Shown here in pieces: positions 24,057-34,375 of a stretch of 64,000 nt of DNA. The stretch comes from Hyaloperonospora brassicae. Taxonomy: Eukaryota > Oomycota > Peronosporomycetes > Peronosporales > Peronosporaceae. Under the pieces are notes generated by a model. The model was not told where the DNA came from, did not search any database, and was given only the letters and a program-made list of their open reading frames with translations. Within the stretch, counting starts at the first letter, position 1, and the number at the start of each line of letters is the position of its first letter. The stretch covers positions 1 through 64,000 of the forward strand of contig CANTFL010000731.1 in the NCBI GenBank assembly GCA_947650285.1, given 5' to 3'. Position numbers and translations under genes: made by a program.

Positions 24057-24058
24057 GG

Positions 24059-24840
24059 TGTAACGGGGCACACCCTTGCGTGAACTTAACGCAAGGGTAT
24101 CGGTGCCCCGACAGACGTACACAAGGCAAGCGAGGAAGCGTAGGTAGGGTAAAAGCAGAACTGAAATATTAATATAATTAAGTCTTTTAACTACTGTCTC
24201 TTTGTTTGACTTTACTTAATTATGCTAATATAACTGAGTGTATGGTGACGTCTCGTCACCACTCATTGCGCGCGTCCTGCAGCGATTGGTGGGTTTGTAA
24301 CGGGGCACACCCTTGCGTGAACTTAACGCAAGGGTTTTGGGTGCCCGACAGACGTACACGAGGCAAACGAGGAAGCGTAGATAGGGAAACGGAAAACTGT
24401 TATATTAATAAATTAAGTCTTTTAACTACTGTCTCTTTGTTTGACTTTACTTAATTATGCTAATATAACTGAGTGTATGGTGACGTCTCGTCACCACTCA
24501 TTGCGCGCGTCTTGCGGCGATTGGTGGGTTGATATCATCAAGATATCAACCAATGAACAGACTCTTTGGTCGACCCTTCAATATCACCGCTTCGGTGATA
24601 TTGTATAAAGAATATTCAACTTCATATTCTTTATTGTCACTTTTCTTAAAGTGACAATTCCATGTAACGGGCTGCCCCGTTACAGGGTTGATATCGTCAA
24701 GGTATCAACTAATGAGCAGACCCTTTAGTCGCTTCACCAATATCGCCACTATCGGTGATATCGTTAAAAGAATATTCAACTTAATATTCTTTATTGTCAT
24801 TCTTTCTTTAAAGTGACAATTCCATGTAACGGGCTGCCCC
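24059..24840 (-). repeat. Right LTR of element B (5' LTR relative to pol), split by a nested solo LTR
   Basis: Begins TGTAACGGGGCACACCC at 24059, is interrupted at 24295/24296, resumes at 24690 and runs to GGGCTGCCCC at 24840, where the last bases (GTTACA) are missing and another LTR fragment follows. Without the insert it is about 390 bp, like the left LTR. Confidence 0.82.
24296..24684 (-). repeat. Nested solo LTR with 5-bp target duplication GGGTT
   Basis: 389 bp, TGTAACGGGGCAC to GCCCCGTTACA, complete, inserted in the right LTR of element B. GGGTT is found at 24291-24295 and again at 24685-24689. It is a product of insertion followed by LTR-LTR recombination. It is the cleanest example of the hairpin row. 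Confidence 0.9.
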
Positions 24841-24952
24841 AGGACAAATATCATCATGCTCTGTAATATTGCTGAAAGACTATTTAACGTAATATTCTTT
24901 ATTGTCATTTTAGCCTCAATGGCAATATTATGTAACGGGCTACTCCGTTACA
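24841..24952 (-). repeat. LTR stub of element A, followed by GCTTG
   Basis: 112 bp matching the end of the A/C-type LTR (ATATCATCATGCTCTGTAATATTG then GGGCTACTCCGTTACA). GCTTG follows at 24953-24957, as before 9788. Best read as the remains of the second LTR of element A. Confidence 0.65.
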
Positions 24953-25125
24953 GCTTGCGTGCTCTATATATGTAGTTTGGTAATTACAAAGCAAGAAGCA
25001 CAACAAAACACATTCATTCTCAGGCCCATTCTCGAAACGATTTGACACTTACTAACAAGCTCAACAAACTAAGTGTCGTCTATGTGTCACTCGCCTACGT
25101 CGGTCATCGCGTCGCTTTAGCCAAG

Positions 25126-26712
25126 CTAAAGCGCTAGACATTGGAACCATTTCAATGGCTTTTGTGAGTTCTTGAGGACCCCATCGCCCGTCAAGAACGC
25201 GGTGTCTGCGTGATTCAGCTGCGGTCTGTAGAATCGATCGCGGTAGTGGTTCCCGAACTTGGCATCGTCTAACCCAGCCGCACAGCTCTTGTACTCGACG
25301 AGGCCGTCGTTCTTCAAGGACTTGTGAGGCAGTATTTTGCCTGCAATTGCGGAAGAGGCTTGGTACTCTGAAAAGACGCCAAGCGGGCTGTCACTGCACA
25401 TTGCAGCTGCCACGTTGTCACGGTACGCTTTCTGCGCTGCGACGTACGCATTGTTAACGACCGGAGTGCTGTACTTCTCGCCTTGGTAGATGGTGGACTT
25501 GCGGGAAGGTACCATTGGACAATGGCCGATCAAGTCGAAGAGATTCTCAGCGACTGATCCGTCTTTTTCGCAGATACCCATCATGAAATCGGAGGCCATG
25601 CTGCCACCCATGGGAGGACTGAGCGCTACCCACGATGTTTTGGGTGAAAATTTGCACTTCCCCGTTGCTAATGCAGCAGCCATCACGAGGCCGCCCATCG
25701 AGTGTGTCACAATGATCACATTGTCGATCATTCCTGCAGTCACGTTGCTCGTAGGGCTCATGGAGAGAGCAAACTTGCAGAATTTCCGTTGCAATGCGTC
25801 GTCTCGCCATCCAACATCGTCGGTGTTGATTATGGCATACTTGATCGTTGAGCAAAACGGGGCGTGGCCATTCATGTCGCCGAGCATATCACGGATCATA
25901 GCCGGCGTGTTCTGCAACTCGGGCGCTTCTTTCGGGTTGCCCAGACCGTGAAAGAAAATGCAAGGGCGAGGTTTCGACGTAGGTTGACACTCGTTCGCCT
26001 GCATCGCCATGTGAGACGCTGCCTTCAGCATTCTCGTCCCACTTGACGGCAGTTTGCTCCCCCGCATCAACGCTAACGCTGTTGACGTCATTGGCGTCGC
26101 TTGGGCAACAGGTGTGCACGAGCTCTTTCCATCGGTTAGCTTTGGTGTCGGAATACGCTCTTGTCGATCGAGATACTCGACCACGATGTCCAAGTCACTG
26201 CTGAACGCCGTGAAGCCGGCCTGACCAGACACACAGACGGCGTACTGTGTTCCGGCGAACGAGGTTCTGAACAATGTGCCACTCGGACACTTGACCGCTT
26301 CCTCGCCAATCGATGCACCTGGAATCCGAGATACCGCATTCAACGCCGGCAATATCTCGCTGAATGGTAGTGCATCGTGCGAGAGACATTCCACGGTCTC
26401 GATGCCACTTGCATTTTTGGTCGTTAGGTAAGCAACTCCGTTTGCGAGCGTGTAGGTGACCTCGGACCCCTTGCCGTGAAAAGTGGCGTATCCTTCGTAG
26501 AGGACATTCGTGCCATTAGCCGACATGACTGGAGTCGCGTAGACATCATAGGACAACGTCCCGTGGAACCTCATCGTTTCTCGCTTCGTGGTGACGTGGA
26601 GTCGCACGGATGGAGCATCGGTCGGTGCAGTCAGTACCCGCTCACTCTTTGAGGAAGCCCCGAGTTGGAAGAGCCCTAGCAGAGCGAAGGCAGAAGAAAG
26701 AGCGACTCGCAT
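25126..26712 (-). CDS. Secreted lipase-like alpha/beta hydrolase
   Basis: An intact frame of 528 codons from ATG at 26712 (an upstream GTG in frame at 26721 is not needed). A signal peptide is clear (RVALSSAFALLGLFQLGASS). The first 230 residues form a Cys-containing region of unknown fold. The hydrolase domain follows: PCIFFHGLGN (about residue 255, oxyanion-hole HG), VTHSMGGL with the nucleophile Ser at about 338, a candidate catalytic Asp at about 469 (KNDGLVEY) and His at about 501 (LNHAD). Family members cleave ester bonds in lipids or related substrates; this one should act outside the cell or in the secretory route. Substrate is not known. Its end is only 174 bp from the LTR stub of element A, and TE nests flank it on both sides. 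It looks functional, with no stops. Confidence 0.85.
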   Translation of the reverse strand: MRVALSSAFALLGLFQLGASSKSERVLTAPTDAPSVRLHVTTKRETMRFHGTLSYDVYATPVMSANGTNVLYEGYATFHGKGSEVTYTLANGVAYLTTKNASGIETVECLSHDALPFSEILPALNAVSRIPGASIGEEAVKCPSGTLFRTSFAGTQYAVCVSGQAGFTAFSSDLDIVVEYLDRQERIPTPKLTDGKSSCTPVAQATPMTSTALALMRGSKLPSSGTRMLKAASHMAMQANECQPTSKPRPCIFFHGLGNPKEAPELQNTPAMIRDMLGDMNGHAPFCSTIKYAIINTDDVGWRDDALQRKFCKFALSMSPTSNVTAGMIDNVIIVTHSMGGLVMAAALATGKCKFSPKTSWVALSPPMGGSMASDFMMGICEKDGSVAENLFDLIGHCPMVPSRKSTIYQGEKYSTPVVNNAYVAAQKAYRDNVAAAMCSDSPLGVFSEYQASSAIAGKILPHKSLKNDGLVEYKSCAAGLDDAKFGNHYRDRFYRPQLNHADTAFLTGDGVLKNSQKPLKWFQCLAL

Positions 26713-28183
26713 GGATGGCACGAGATGTATTGTTTCTTCTAGCAGGTAATTGAGAAATAAGGAGGATCACTAGCACACAAAAGCGAGCGAGACTCTCAAG
26801 GCGCGCAACAGAGCGATTATGTGACACGACTCGATCGGGCAATCGTAAGCGAGTGTCCCATCGGATGTATGACTTCCGCATCTCGCGAGATAATCGCGGC
26901 AAACACGTACGGACGAGCTTAGGAAAGGAAAATGTGGGTTCAGGGACAGTCAACGAACGTCTGCTTGTCACGTGTGGGCCCAATGGTCGTTTCTCGAAAG
27001 CTTCGGTATCCAGTACTGCCGATGCCCATTTCGGCGTGACGGCAGCTGTCAATTCTGCTTGGAATGTAAAGACGCGGCGTCGAAACATGTGGGCGACATC
27101 GACCGCCTGCTCCATGACGAGGCTGCGAGGGCAGTCTCAGCCACACACACACACTTACTCGTTAACATGTGGACTACAGCTCGCTCGTCTGGATCCAAAT
27201 GGTAGTCCAGATTTTACTCACGTAACGGGGGGGTCAACTTTACGACTGCGTTTGAGCTTCTGCCTCTCGTACAGAATCGATTACATGCGTCAATGAAAGG
27301 GAGTACCGCCTTGTTGATCACTCAGCAGAACACGCATATTTTTTGCGTCCTTCTCTATCTTGGCTAATGGAAAATAATGTGTTCTCTATGATGGTCAACA
27401 CACTCCCGTCATGTGGTCGATCGAGTCGTTTATCTCACATGCGTCCGACACGACACACCAGAGAGACAACGCTATGAAAACGACGAGCTGGCGAGGCACA
27501 GAGCGTATCGTGGTCCAGCTGTCGCAGGAGCGCGTATTTCGTCGAGCTGACGAGTGACATGAGTGCCCAAGACCAGCAGCAGATCCATGTGCTTGTATAC
27601 TAACGTCCGTGACCTCCATTTGCGTGAATGTCGCAGCCTGCAGCTGCTGTTTACAGTAGCATCGTGAGAACCACTTTGGTCGCCGTAATCTCGAGCATTC
27701 ACTGAGGACCTTACCAACTGGAAGAGAACGGACAGACCTGCAAAGGTGACCGGAGTCTTGACAGCAGGTGTTCGCACAGCAGAGAGTGTGCGAAACCTTT
27801 TTTACTCAGTATAGCGCATGTCCCGATTGTATCGGGGTAAGCCCGTTCCTTGTCGTTGTCACCAAAAACCGTCAGTAGGAATTTTATCTTGATTGAGAAT
27901 ATTTTCGAAGGCCAACCTTGCTCAATAATTGTTGGAGGAATATTATCGTCTGAGGTTATATTCGGCACTACTCGACTCATTAGATGATGTGGGTCATTGT
28001 CCACCAGCATAACCACAATCGCTGCTGGAAGCAAGCAATGGGTGGTGAGCGAGTAGCTACGACGTACTGTCCGCGCCGGGATCGCACTCGTGGATGGGGT
28101 CATAAGACTTGTCAATCACATTGCTCTGATAACTTGTCAATTTAATCCATTGTCTCAGTACAAGCATTCTGTATCCCGCAATA
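26713..28183. other. Upstream region of the hydrolase gene, no supported gene
   Basis: 1.5 kb with several mid-length frames in both strands that begin with non-ATG codons and look like shadows. No promoter motif could be assigned. At its right end (about 28160-28183) a very worn LTR end of element X is suggested by a CCCG then CAATA then CCTACTTGTACTTTGTGG, aligned to the LTR end and primer-binding site of element C. Confidence 0.35.
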
Positions 28184-28233
28184 CCTACTTGTACTTTGTG
28201 GCCCTTCCAAAAACCACAACCATTTCATCCTAC

Positions 28234-28624
28234 ATGAACATGTTCGACGATGAAAAGCAATTTTTTTGCCACGCTTGTAGGCTTCTACCGTTTTTTTGAC
28301 ATCGAATGGGATACCGCCGAGCTTACAAATTCGAACATAAGCGGACCCGCCGTCGGCGCCATGCTGCTCGTGCTTATAGAAGACCTACACCATGCCGCGA
28401 TCGCCAAATTCTTTTGGCACAAAGTTGACGTGGCATGGTGAAAATTAAATTGGATTTACCCTTATTGCGCTCAACAGTTCGAGCAGTAACGAGAACAAGG
28501 TGCTTAACAGCTCGAACTGCTCGGACAACAGCGAGCCCAGGCTGCTCTTTCGGCTCGATGCATTTAAGACCACCCTAAACACTCGAAGATTATCATCTTA
28601 AAGTACACGGAAGAAAAGAAGGAC
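28234..28624 (+). pseudogene. Element X gag, 5' fragment
   Basis: ATG at 28234 (MNMFDDEKQFFCHA) begins a frame similar to the N-terminus of the gag of B and C (DIEWDTAEL, then VGAMLLVL, then HHAAIAKFF). Stops follow, and the piece ends where element C begins at 28625. The gag reading resumes directly after element C at 36324. This is an old, worn copy, more diverged than A-D from one another. Confidence 0.6.
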
Positions 28625-29065
28625 TGTAACGGGGTAGCCCGTTACGTGATATTGTCACTAAAGGATAATATCACAATAGAGAAAATTACGTTGAATATTC
28701 GCTCAGCAATATCACAGAACATGATGATATTGTTGAGATGACCGAAGGGTCTACTCATTGGTTGATCTCGCGATGATATCAACCCACCAACCGCTGCGAG
28801 ACGCGCGCAATGGGTGGTGAGTAGACGTCATCATACATTTAGTTAGATTATTATGATTAAGTCAGGGCAAACAGAGACACAAGATTGATAGGACTTAATT
28901 ATATTATAAACAGTTTTACTTTTCCTACGACTAGAGTTTTTACCTTAGTCGTTCTACCTTCCTCTGTGTAGTTCTACACCTAGCTGGGCACTGACTATCA
29001 CTACAGTCAGTGATAGTGAGCTCGGTACTGGTCAACCAGTAGGTTGTCACCAGTGCCCCGTAAAA
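28625..29065 (+). repeat. 5' LTR of element C
   Basis: 441 bp. Starts TGTAACGGGGTAGCCCGTTAC, which is itself a hairpin; ends GTGCCCCGTAAAA (from GTTACA, two changes). Clearly aligned with the 3' LTR but with noticeable divergence, so not a recent insertion. Confidence 0.85.
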
Positions 29066-29067
29066 CC

Positions 29068-29083
29068 TGGTAGCACTTTGTAG
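29068..29083 (+). other. Primer-binding site of element C
   Basis: TGGTAGCACTTTGTAG two bases after the LTR end; identical to that of element B. Confidence 0.6.
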
Positions 29084-29115
29084 TCCGTCCAAGGAACACA
29101 CTCGCATCGCCCAAC

Positions 29116-30095
29116 ATGAAGATGTGGGACGGAGTCGAAGGCGACAAATTTCACGGAACTCGTGAAACCTACTCCCATTTGAGGGATGTCGAATGGAGTG
29201 CGATCGAACTAATGAGTTCGACCGTTGGTGAGCAAGCTATCTGGGCCATGCTATCCACAAGGGATAGAGACCATCAGCATTCGGTCATTAGCAAGTTCTT
29301 GCAGCGAGAACTTGACGGGTCGCGAGCGCAGGTGACCTTGTTGCAATAACAAGATCACCAGCGGAACGAAGAACTGAGACAGTATCAGTCCCCGCAGTCG
29401 ACACGGGAGCGTCGACCAGGGTCTCTAAAGCTAGAAATCTCCAGGTACCACGGAGTCGGGGACGAATCTCTGTAAAGAGGGTTCGTCGAAGTCGACCAGG
29501 CCATCGAGGCCCGTCGCATCGACGATGAGCGAATGCAAGTTGCATTAGCTCAGTCGTACTTGGCAGGGGACGCCAGGAATTGGGCCCTGAATCTCAAGTT
29601 GCACGACCCAAACGTATTTGGGTCGTTGAAGATCTTCAAGACCCTGCTTAGTGAGACGTTTGAGCCTCCCAAGGCAGAGTTCAGGACACTATCTGAACTC
29701 CCCGGGATAAATCTGGGTAAGCGTAAGGTTCACGCTTACGCTCAGCATGTACGCTACCTTGCAAGTTGCATGGTAGTGAACCCTGTGAGTGAATTTGTGT
29801 TGATCACAATATTCATTCAAGGGCTGTTCGATGGTACCGTCAGGGACCACCTGTTCCGCGGCGATCTAAAGACGCTCTGCGAAGCAATCTTCGTTGCGGA
29901 GCAGGAAGACTTTAGTGTGAGACAGGCTCAATCTACGCTGACCCCCTTTCGTCCGCGGAGACGATCAGCGGTCGGAGGTCCAGAGCCAATGTACCTCTGT
30001 AATGTCGAGGGGGAATGACAAGCGATCGGTGAGCTGCCATCGCTGTCATAAACTGGGACACTACGCATATGAATGCAGTACCCCCCCCCCGCTCA
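29116..30095 (+). pseudogene. Gag of element C, several stops
   Basis: Starts MKMWDGVEGDKFHGTRE at 29116, closes at 29349, and continues after shifts at 29533-30018 (ALAQSYLAGDARNWAL, FKTLLSETFEPP, YAQHVRYLAS, FIQGLFDGTVRDHLF). A CCHC knuckle (CHRCHKLGHYAYEC, about 30033-30075) lies in another frame and is followed by a run of ten C bases at 30081-30090, where slippage is likely. Role as for the gag of element B. Inactive. Confidence 0.78.
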
Positions 30096-30121
30096 GGACC
30101 TCGCAGTGCTGAGAGCAGTAA

Positions 30122-30973
30122 TTGTCCACCAGTAAGAAGAACTGGAGGGAGAGGGTCCGATGCTGTTGCAAAGCCGCAACAGCGAGACCAGCTATCAAAA
30201 AATTGTCGGGGTCAGTAGTGGTGGAGCGCCCTACTGATCCAGCAACATCAAGAGAATTTGAAAATCTATTGACGAAAGTTGCTTCTGAAACGCAGTCCCT
30301 GTGTGTCTCTGCTCTTGGTGATGAGGTGTCTCTCATCACATTAATATTGGAAGTGACAAAGGACTTGTTACTTCGCGCCCTAGTTGACTGTGGGGCGTCG
30401 AACAATTTTGTTCGTCGCCAGTCGCTAGAGGCAGGAAGTTTCAACTTCTCGGAGCGGGACATCCCTCCAACGAGAATGACGGTGCGCCTAGCGACAGGCG
30501 CATCGATCACTGTGAAGAAACGTGTAGTCGAAATTCACTACACGTTAAAAGATAAACAGTACGATGATGATTTCATCGTACTCGACCTGGATGACAAGTT
30601 TGTTGTCATCCTGGGATTACCTTGGATCAGGCGATACGAGCCAAGGGTGAGTTGGCAGTATCGATCGGTTACGATACCTGCTACTTGTTCCTCAGATAAC
30701 CACCTGACGAATATCTTGGAACGCCCTTACTCACGTGGGTGTACTACGAGTGAGTGCGATGACCTCACTTGTGGTACGTTCGTTAGCACGAATGTACAAG
30801 AAAAAAATGTAGATGATCACTACATTGTGGAGAAAGCTCTCCTGGACCCTGATAAAGTGATTTCCCAGGAAGGAATCGAGACATTGAATGTCTTGGTCAA
30901 TGTCAGATCAAGCGTAGGCGCTTACACGCTTCATCTGGTTGTGCCTCCGAAACTAACTTCGGGTATAACTTAA
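30122..30973 (+). pseudogene. Aspartic protease region of element C
   Basis: 284 open codons. Contains LVDCGASNNFVRRQSL (active-site motif intact here, unlike element B), TGASITVKKRVV, and VVILGLPWIRRYEP. After the protease the frame runs through a linker to VPPKLTSGIT, then a stop at 30973; 30974-31198 continues in the same frame (EPKGFLRDLRSAKVK). Confidence 0.8.
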
Positions 30974-31279
30974 TTGCCGACTCTAGAACCGAAAGGGTTC
31001 TTGCGTGATCTTCGCAGTGCCAAAGTCAAGAACATCTGTGCACTCGTCGCGGAGGACGAGTACGTTACCGATATTCGATCGGCAACGGTGTTTACTGAGA
31101 CCGAGAGGGTTCTCAGCAGTTCATCGATGGACGAAAGCGTCATCGATGAGAAGACTAGGAGCGAGAGATATGAGCTTCAATCCTGGAAGTCGCTTTAGGC
31201 AAATACCTTATATAAGGATGTAATCGAATTCAAGGATGTATTCCCTGAATCCGTGCCTTGCGTGTTGACTAAGGATTAA

Positions 31280-32697
31280 GGCACTCGACACATGATCAAG
31301 CTTAAACCGGGATCGAAGTACTGTGTCATGTAGCAGTGACCACTGCATCTTGATCAAGTAATAGCGATCGATAAGTTCTTTGCCGATCGCTTAGCAGCGG
31401 GCCATGTGAGGGAATCAACACCCCCTCACAGCTCTCCGAGCTTCTGTGTGCGAAAGGCCTCAGGAGGATGGCGGATAGTGCACGCGTTCAACAAGTTGAA
31501 CGCTGCAACGGTACCGACTCAGATGCCGATACCGAGAAAGGACGTAATCATAGATGGTATGTAAAGCGTAACATCTTTTTCGTCCATGGATCTGATGGAT
31601 GGATTCTATCAGATCCTCATGCGTAAATGGGACATCCCGTACACAGCAGTGAGCATCCCAAGCGGTATGCTGTGGGAGTGGCTAGTGATGTTACATAGGC
31701 TGAGTGACGCCTCTGCAGCGTTCAACAGATGTGTCACAAATCTGTTGAGACTGGTGCGGGATTTCGCACCAAGTTACTTTGACAATATGTTCGTCCATAG
31801 CCGGGCTATGGATGGGAAGACATACCTGGAAGTTACAAGAAATCACGTTCGGGAGGTTATTCAACTTATGCGCAAGCATAAGTTTCACGCTATCATATAG
31901 AAGTGCATATACGCGGCTAGCGAAATACCACTTCTTGGATGCATCGTGGGTAGCACGGCGTACGCACTGACTTGAACAGAATAAAGGCGATCACTGACTG
32001 GCCGGAGCCCGCCGATGTCAAAGGACTTCGTAGGTTCCTTGTACTAGCGGCGTACTTGCACAAGTACTCACGCAACTACCCCGAAATGACGGTACATCTT
32101 TCTTGTTTGCTCAAGAAAAATGTCAAGTGGTCATGGAACGCTGAGTGCCAGCGTTCCAATGAGGGTATCAAGCAGAGCTTGATGCAGTCGCCGATCTTGG
32201 CAATTGCAGATCAGGACAGACCATTTCATGTGGTCTGTGACGCCAGCTATTTTGCAATCGGCTGTGCATTGACGCAATATGATACGGACGGCGCGGAGCA
32301 AGTCGTCTGCTATCAATCGCGTCAGCTGCAACCAGCCAAACGCAATTAATCAGTTCATGACAAAGAACGCCTTGCCATGAAATATGCACTGGCTGAGTTT
32401 CGCGTCTATCTCCTCGGAGATAGACCGTTCATCGTATATACGGACCATGCGTCACTACGCACGGCCGTCAACAGGCCCCACCTCTCGCAAAAGATGGCGA
32501 AGTTGTCTTTTTTCGCGGAGTATAACTTCTCCGTGGAGTACAAACCAGGACGAATGTATGTCGTCGCTGATAAGCTATCACGTCGGCCCTATTTCAAGCC
32601 GACTACACACGTCAGTAGTGACGCATTGTCTACTTTTGCGGCGCTGTCAGTCAGCGTGCCGACGTCGCCTTTACTCGACGACGTGCGGAAGGCGTAA
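31280..32697 (+). pseudogene. Reverse transcriptase and RNase H of element C
   Basis: RT fingers from about 31280 (KLKPGSKYCVM, then FADRLAAGHVRE), core at 31586-31900 with SMDLMDGFYQILMRKW and, at about 31770, SYFDNMFVHS: the YxDD box reads YFDN, so the second catalytic Asp is lost. RNase H follows in another frame: VVCDASYFAIGCAL (the first catalytic Asp is present), YALAEFRVYLL, VYTDHASLRT, VVADKLSRRP. Stops and shifts throughout. Inactive by the FDN change alone. Confidence 0.8.
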
Positions 32698-34375
32698 GAA
32701 GGAGATACGAATCTCCTCAGTTTGATGGGTCATCTTGCGAGCCCATTCCGGAAATCATGTCGGATTTGCCGGCTCAATACCGTTCCTCTTTAGATCGGTA
32801 AACGACTCGCAATGGTCTGCTGTATTACACAGCAGTTGCTGACGACACTCCTCGTGTCGTCGTTCCTGATCAAAACAATTTGCGATTGCGCATCATGTTC
32901 AAATGTCACGATGCGCCATCAGGTGGGCATCGTTGTAGGTAAAAAACTTACCTTTAAGTAAGTCGCAACTTTTACTGGCCCCGCAATCATCATTTTGTCC
33001 GCAAGTACAATCGTTCTTGCGAAGTCTGCCAAGGGTGAAGTCTATTCCTTCATCCCGTGCGCCACTACAACCTCTGCCGGTACCGGCAGAGTGTTTGGGA
33101 GTCCGTTTCAATGGACTTTGTCTTCGAGTTTTCCGAAAAAACTCACAAGAAAAATGATATTCTTGTGTTTGTAGATCGTTTCAGCACTATGGTGCATCTT
33201 GCTGCGGTCCCTGAGTCGATCACCGCACATGGTTGTGCGCGTGCCTTCATCGACACAGTGTTTCGACTCCACGTATAACCCCGTGAACTCGAATCCGGCC
33301 GTGACCCTCGGTCCACGGCGGAGTTTTGGCAATCCGTGTTCCGCACTTTGGGAACACGGTTGACGATGTCGACCTCTGATCATTCCGAAACGGATGGTCA
33401 GACTGAACGAGCGAACCATGTCCTCGAAGAAATTCTTTGTGGGTACCTCCACTCCATTACACATTGGAGTGAGTTCTTGCCGATGGTTGAGTTTGCCATC
33501 AACAACTCCGTGCATGCGTCCACAACGCATACACCTTTCTACGTGAATGGCTTACGCCACCCACGTATTCCCGCCCTCATACAGAGTGACTATGAGTTTA
33601 AAGGGGAAGGACTCGCTCGAGCACAAACCGTTTTGGCTCTTATTCATCACGTATCACCGCTCACGCCGATACGTTTGATGCCGATGTCGACGCTTTCGAC
33701 ATCGAGGAAATCGAGCTTAGCAGTAGCGATGACGCTGCTGCTACATCAGACAATGATGAAGATTCGGGAATATTCAGCATCGTCAACGATTATTAAAGCG
33801 AGGAAGAAGACAACCTAGATGAAGAAGAGAACAATCTCTTAGCAGTGCGCACGAAGCGCACTAAAGAACAAAACAACGAGTCAGCAGAAAACTTCCTGCT
33901 GGATCGAGAAGCGGTAGTCCGTTTCGTTCAGGACTCCATCAAAAATTCGGATGGTCGTTGGAAAAGGAACGCAGACAAGAATGGATGAGCAAATGTTCTT
34001 TTATTTAAGGCTAACGACCTAGTACTACTGTCTACGGTAAATTTACCTGGACATGCAGTCTCTAGTGTCGGCAGTAGTAAACTACTGCCGAAATACATTG
34101 GGCCATTTCGTGTGTTGCACCTCAAGGGCAAAGCATTCACGATTGAGTTGCCTCGCAGGATGCGCACGCATCCTACGTTCTACGTTGGTAGTTTCCGCCC
34201 GTACTATCAGCACGAGGCCTCTTGCGAAAACGGATACAGCCAGCACGCTCAAGAACCCCTAACGGATTCTTGTGATCACGGACCAAACAATCAAGTTGTT
34301 CCTTCAGCGACGCGGTCTCGCGACAAGCCGCCTCTAGCTCGTCGCGTAACGGGGCTTATCGCGTTCGCTCTCTAG
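32698..34375 (+). pseudogene. Integrase of element C, fragmented
   Basis: Worn zinc-binding part (about 32880-33050), then DDE core pieces: SMDFVFEF (33110) with the first Asp, DRFSTMVHLAAVPE, and from 33336 TSDHSETDGQTERANHVLEE with the Glu. The C-terminal domain reads through 33990-34200 (PKYIGPFRVLHLKGKAF, then RRMRTHPTFYVG). At least three frames are used. aORF on the opposite strand reaches back to about 34190, so it overlaps the end of this region. Confidence 0.75.

Larger units (their letters stand above)
16456..24840 (-). mobile_element. Element B: Ty3/gypsy chromodomain retrotransposon with antisense ORF
   Basis: LTR at 16456-16868, LTR at 24059-24840 (interrupted by a solo LTR), and between them on the - strand primer-binding site, gag, protease, RT, RNase H, integrase and chromodomain in the order expected for Ty3/gypsy. 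Protease, RT/RNase H, most of integrase and the chromodomain share one frame, with single stops and a region out of frame between about 19190 and 18540. Between the end of pol and the left LTR lies aORF on the + strand. Its right LTR lacks the last bases and is fused to an LTR stub of element A, so no target duplication can be read. Confidence 0.85.

Noticed and set aside
27222..27235. GTAACGGGGGGG near 27225, like an LTR end
   Set aside because: No further match to the LTRs on either side; a G run by chance.
26642..27296. Overlapping frames of about 150 codons on both strands near the hydrolase start
   Set aside because: Basic, low-conservation composition and non-ATG starts on one strand; they look like shadows in GC-rich upstream DNA.
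27711..28115. Possible effector-like reading frame (basic start, hydrophobic stretch, SRVVPN)
   Set aside because: It starts with TTG, has no convincing signal peptide at its first ATG and no RXLR-EER or other effector motif.
34340..34360. GTAACGGGGC inside element C, like an LTR start
   Set aside because: It lies within the shared pol/aORF sequence of the element and the following bases do not match any LTR here.
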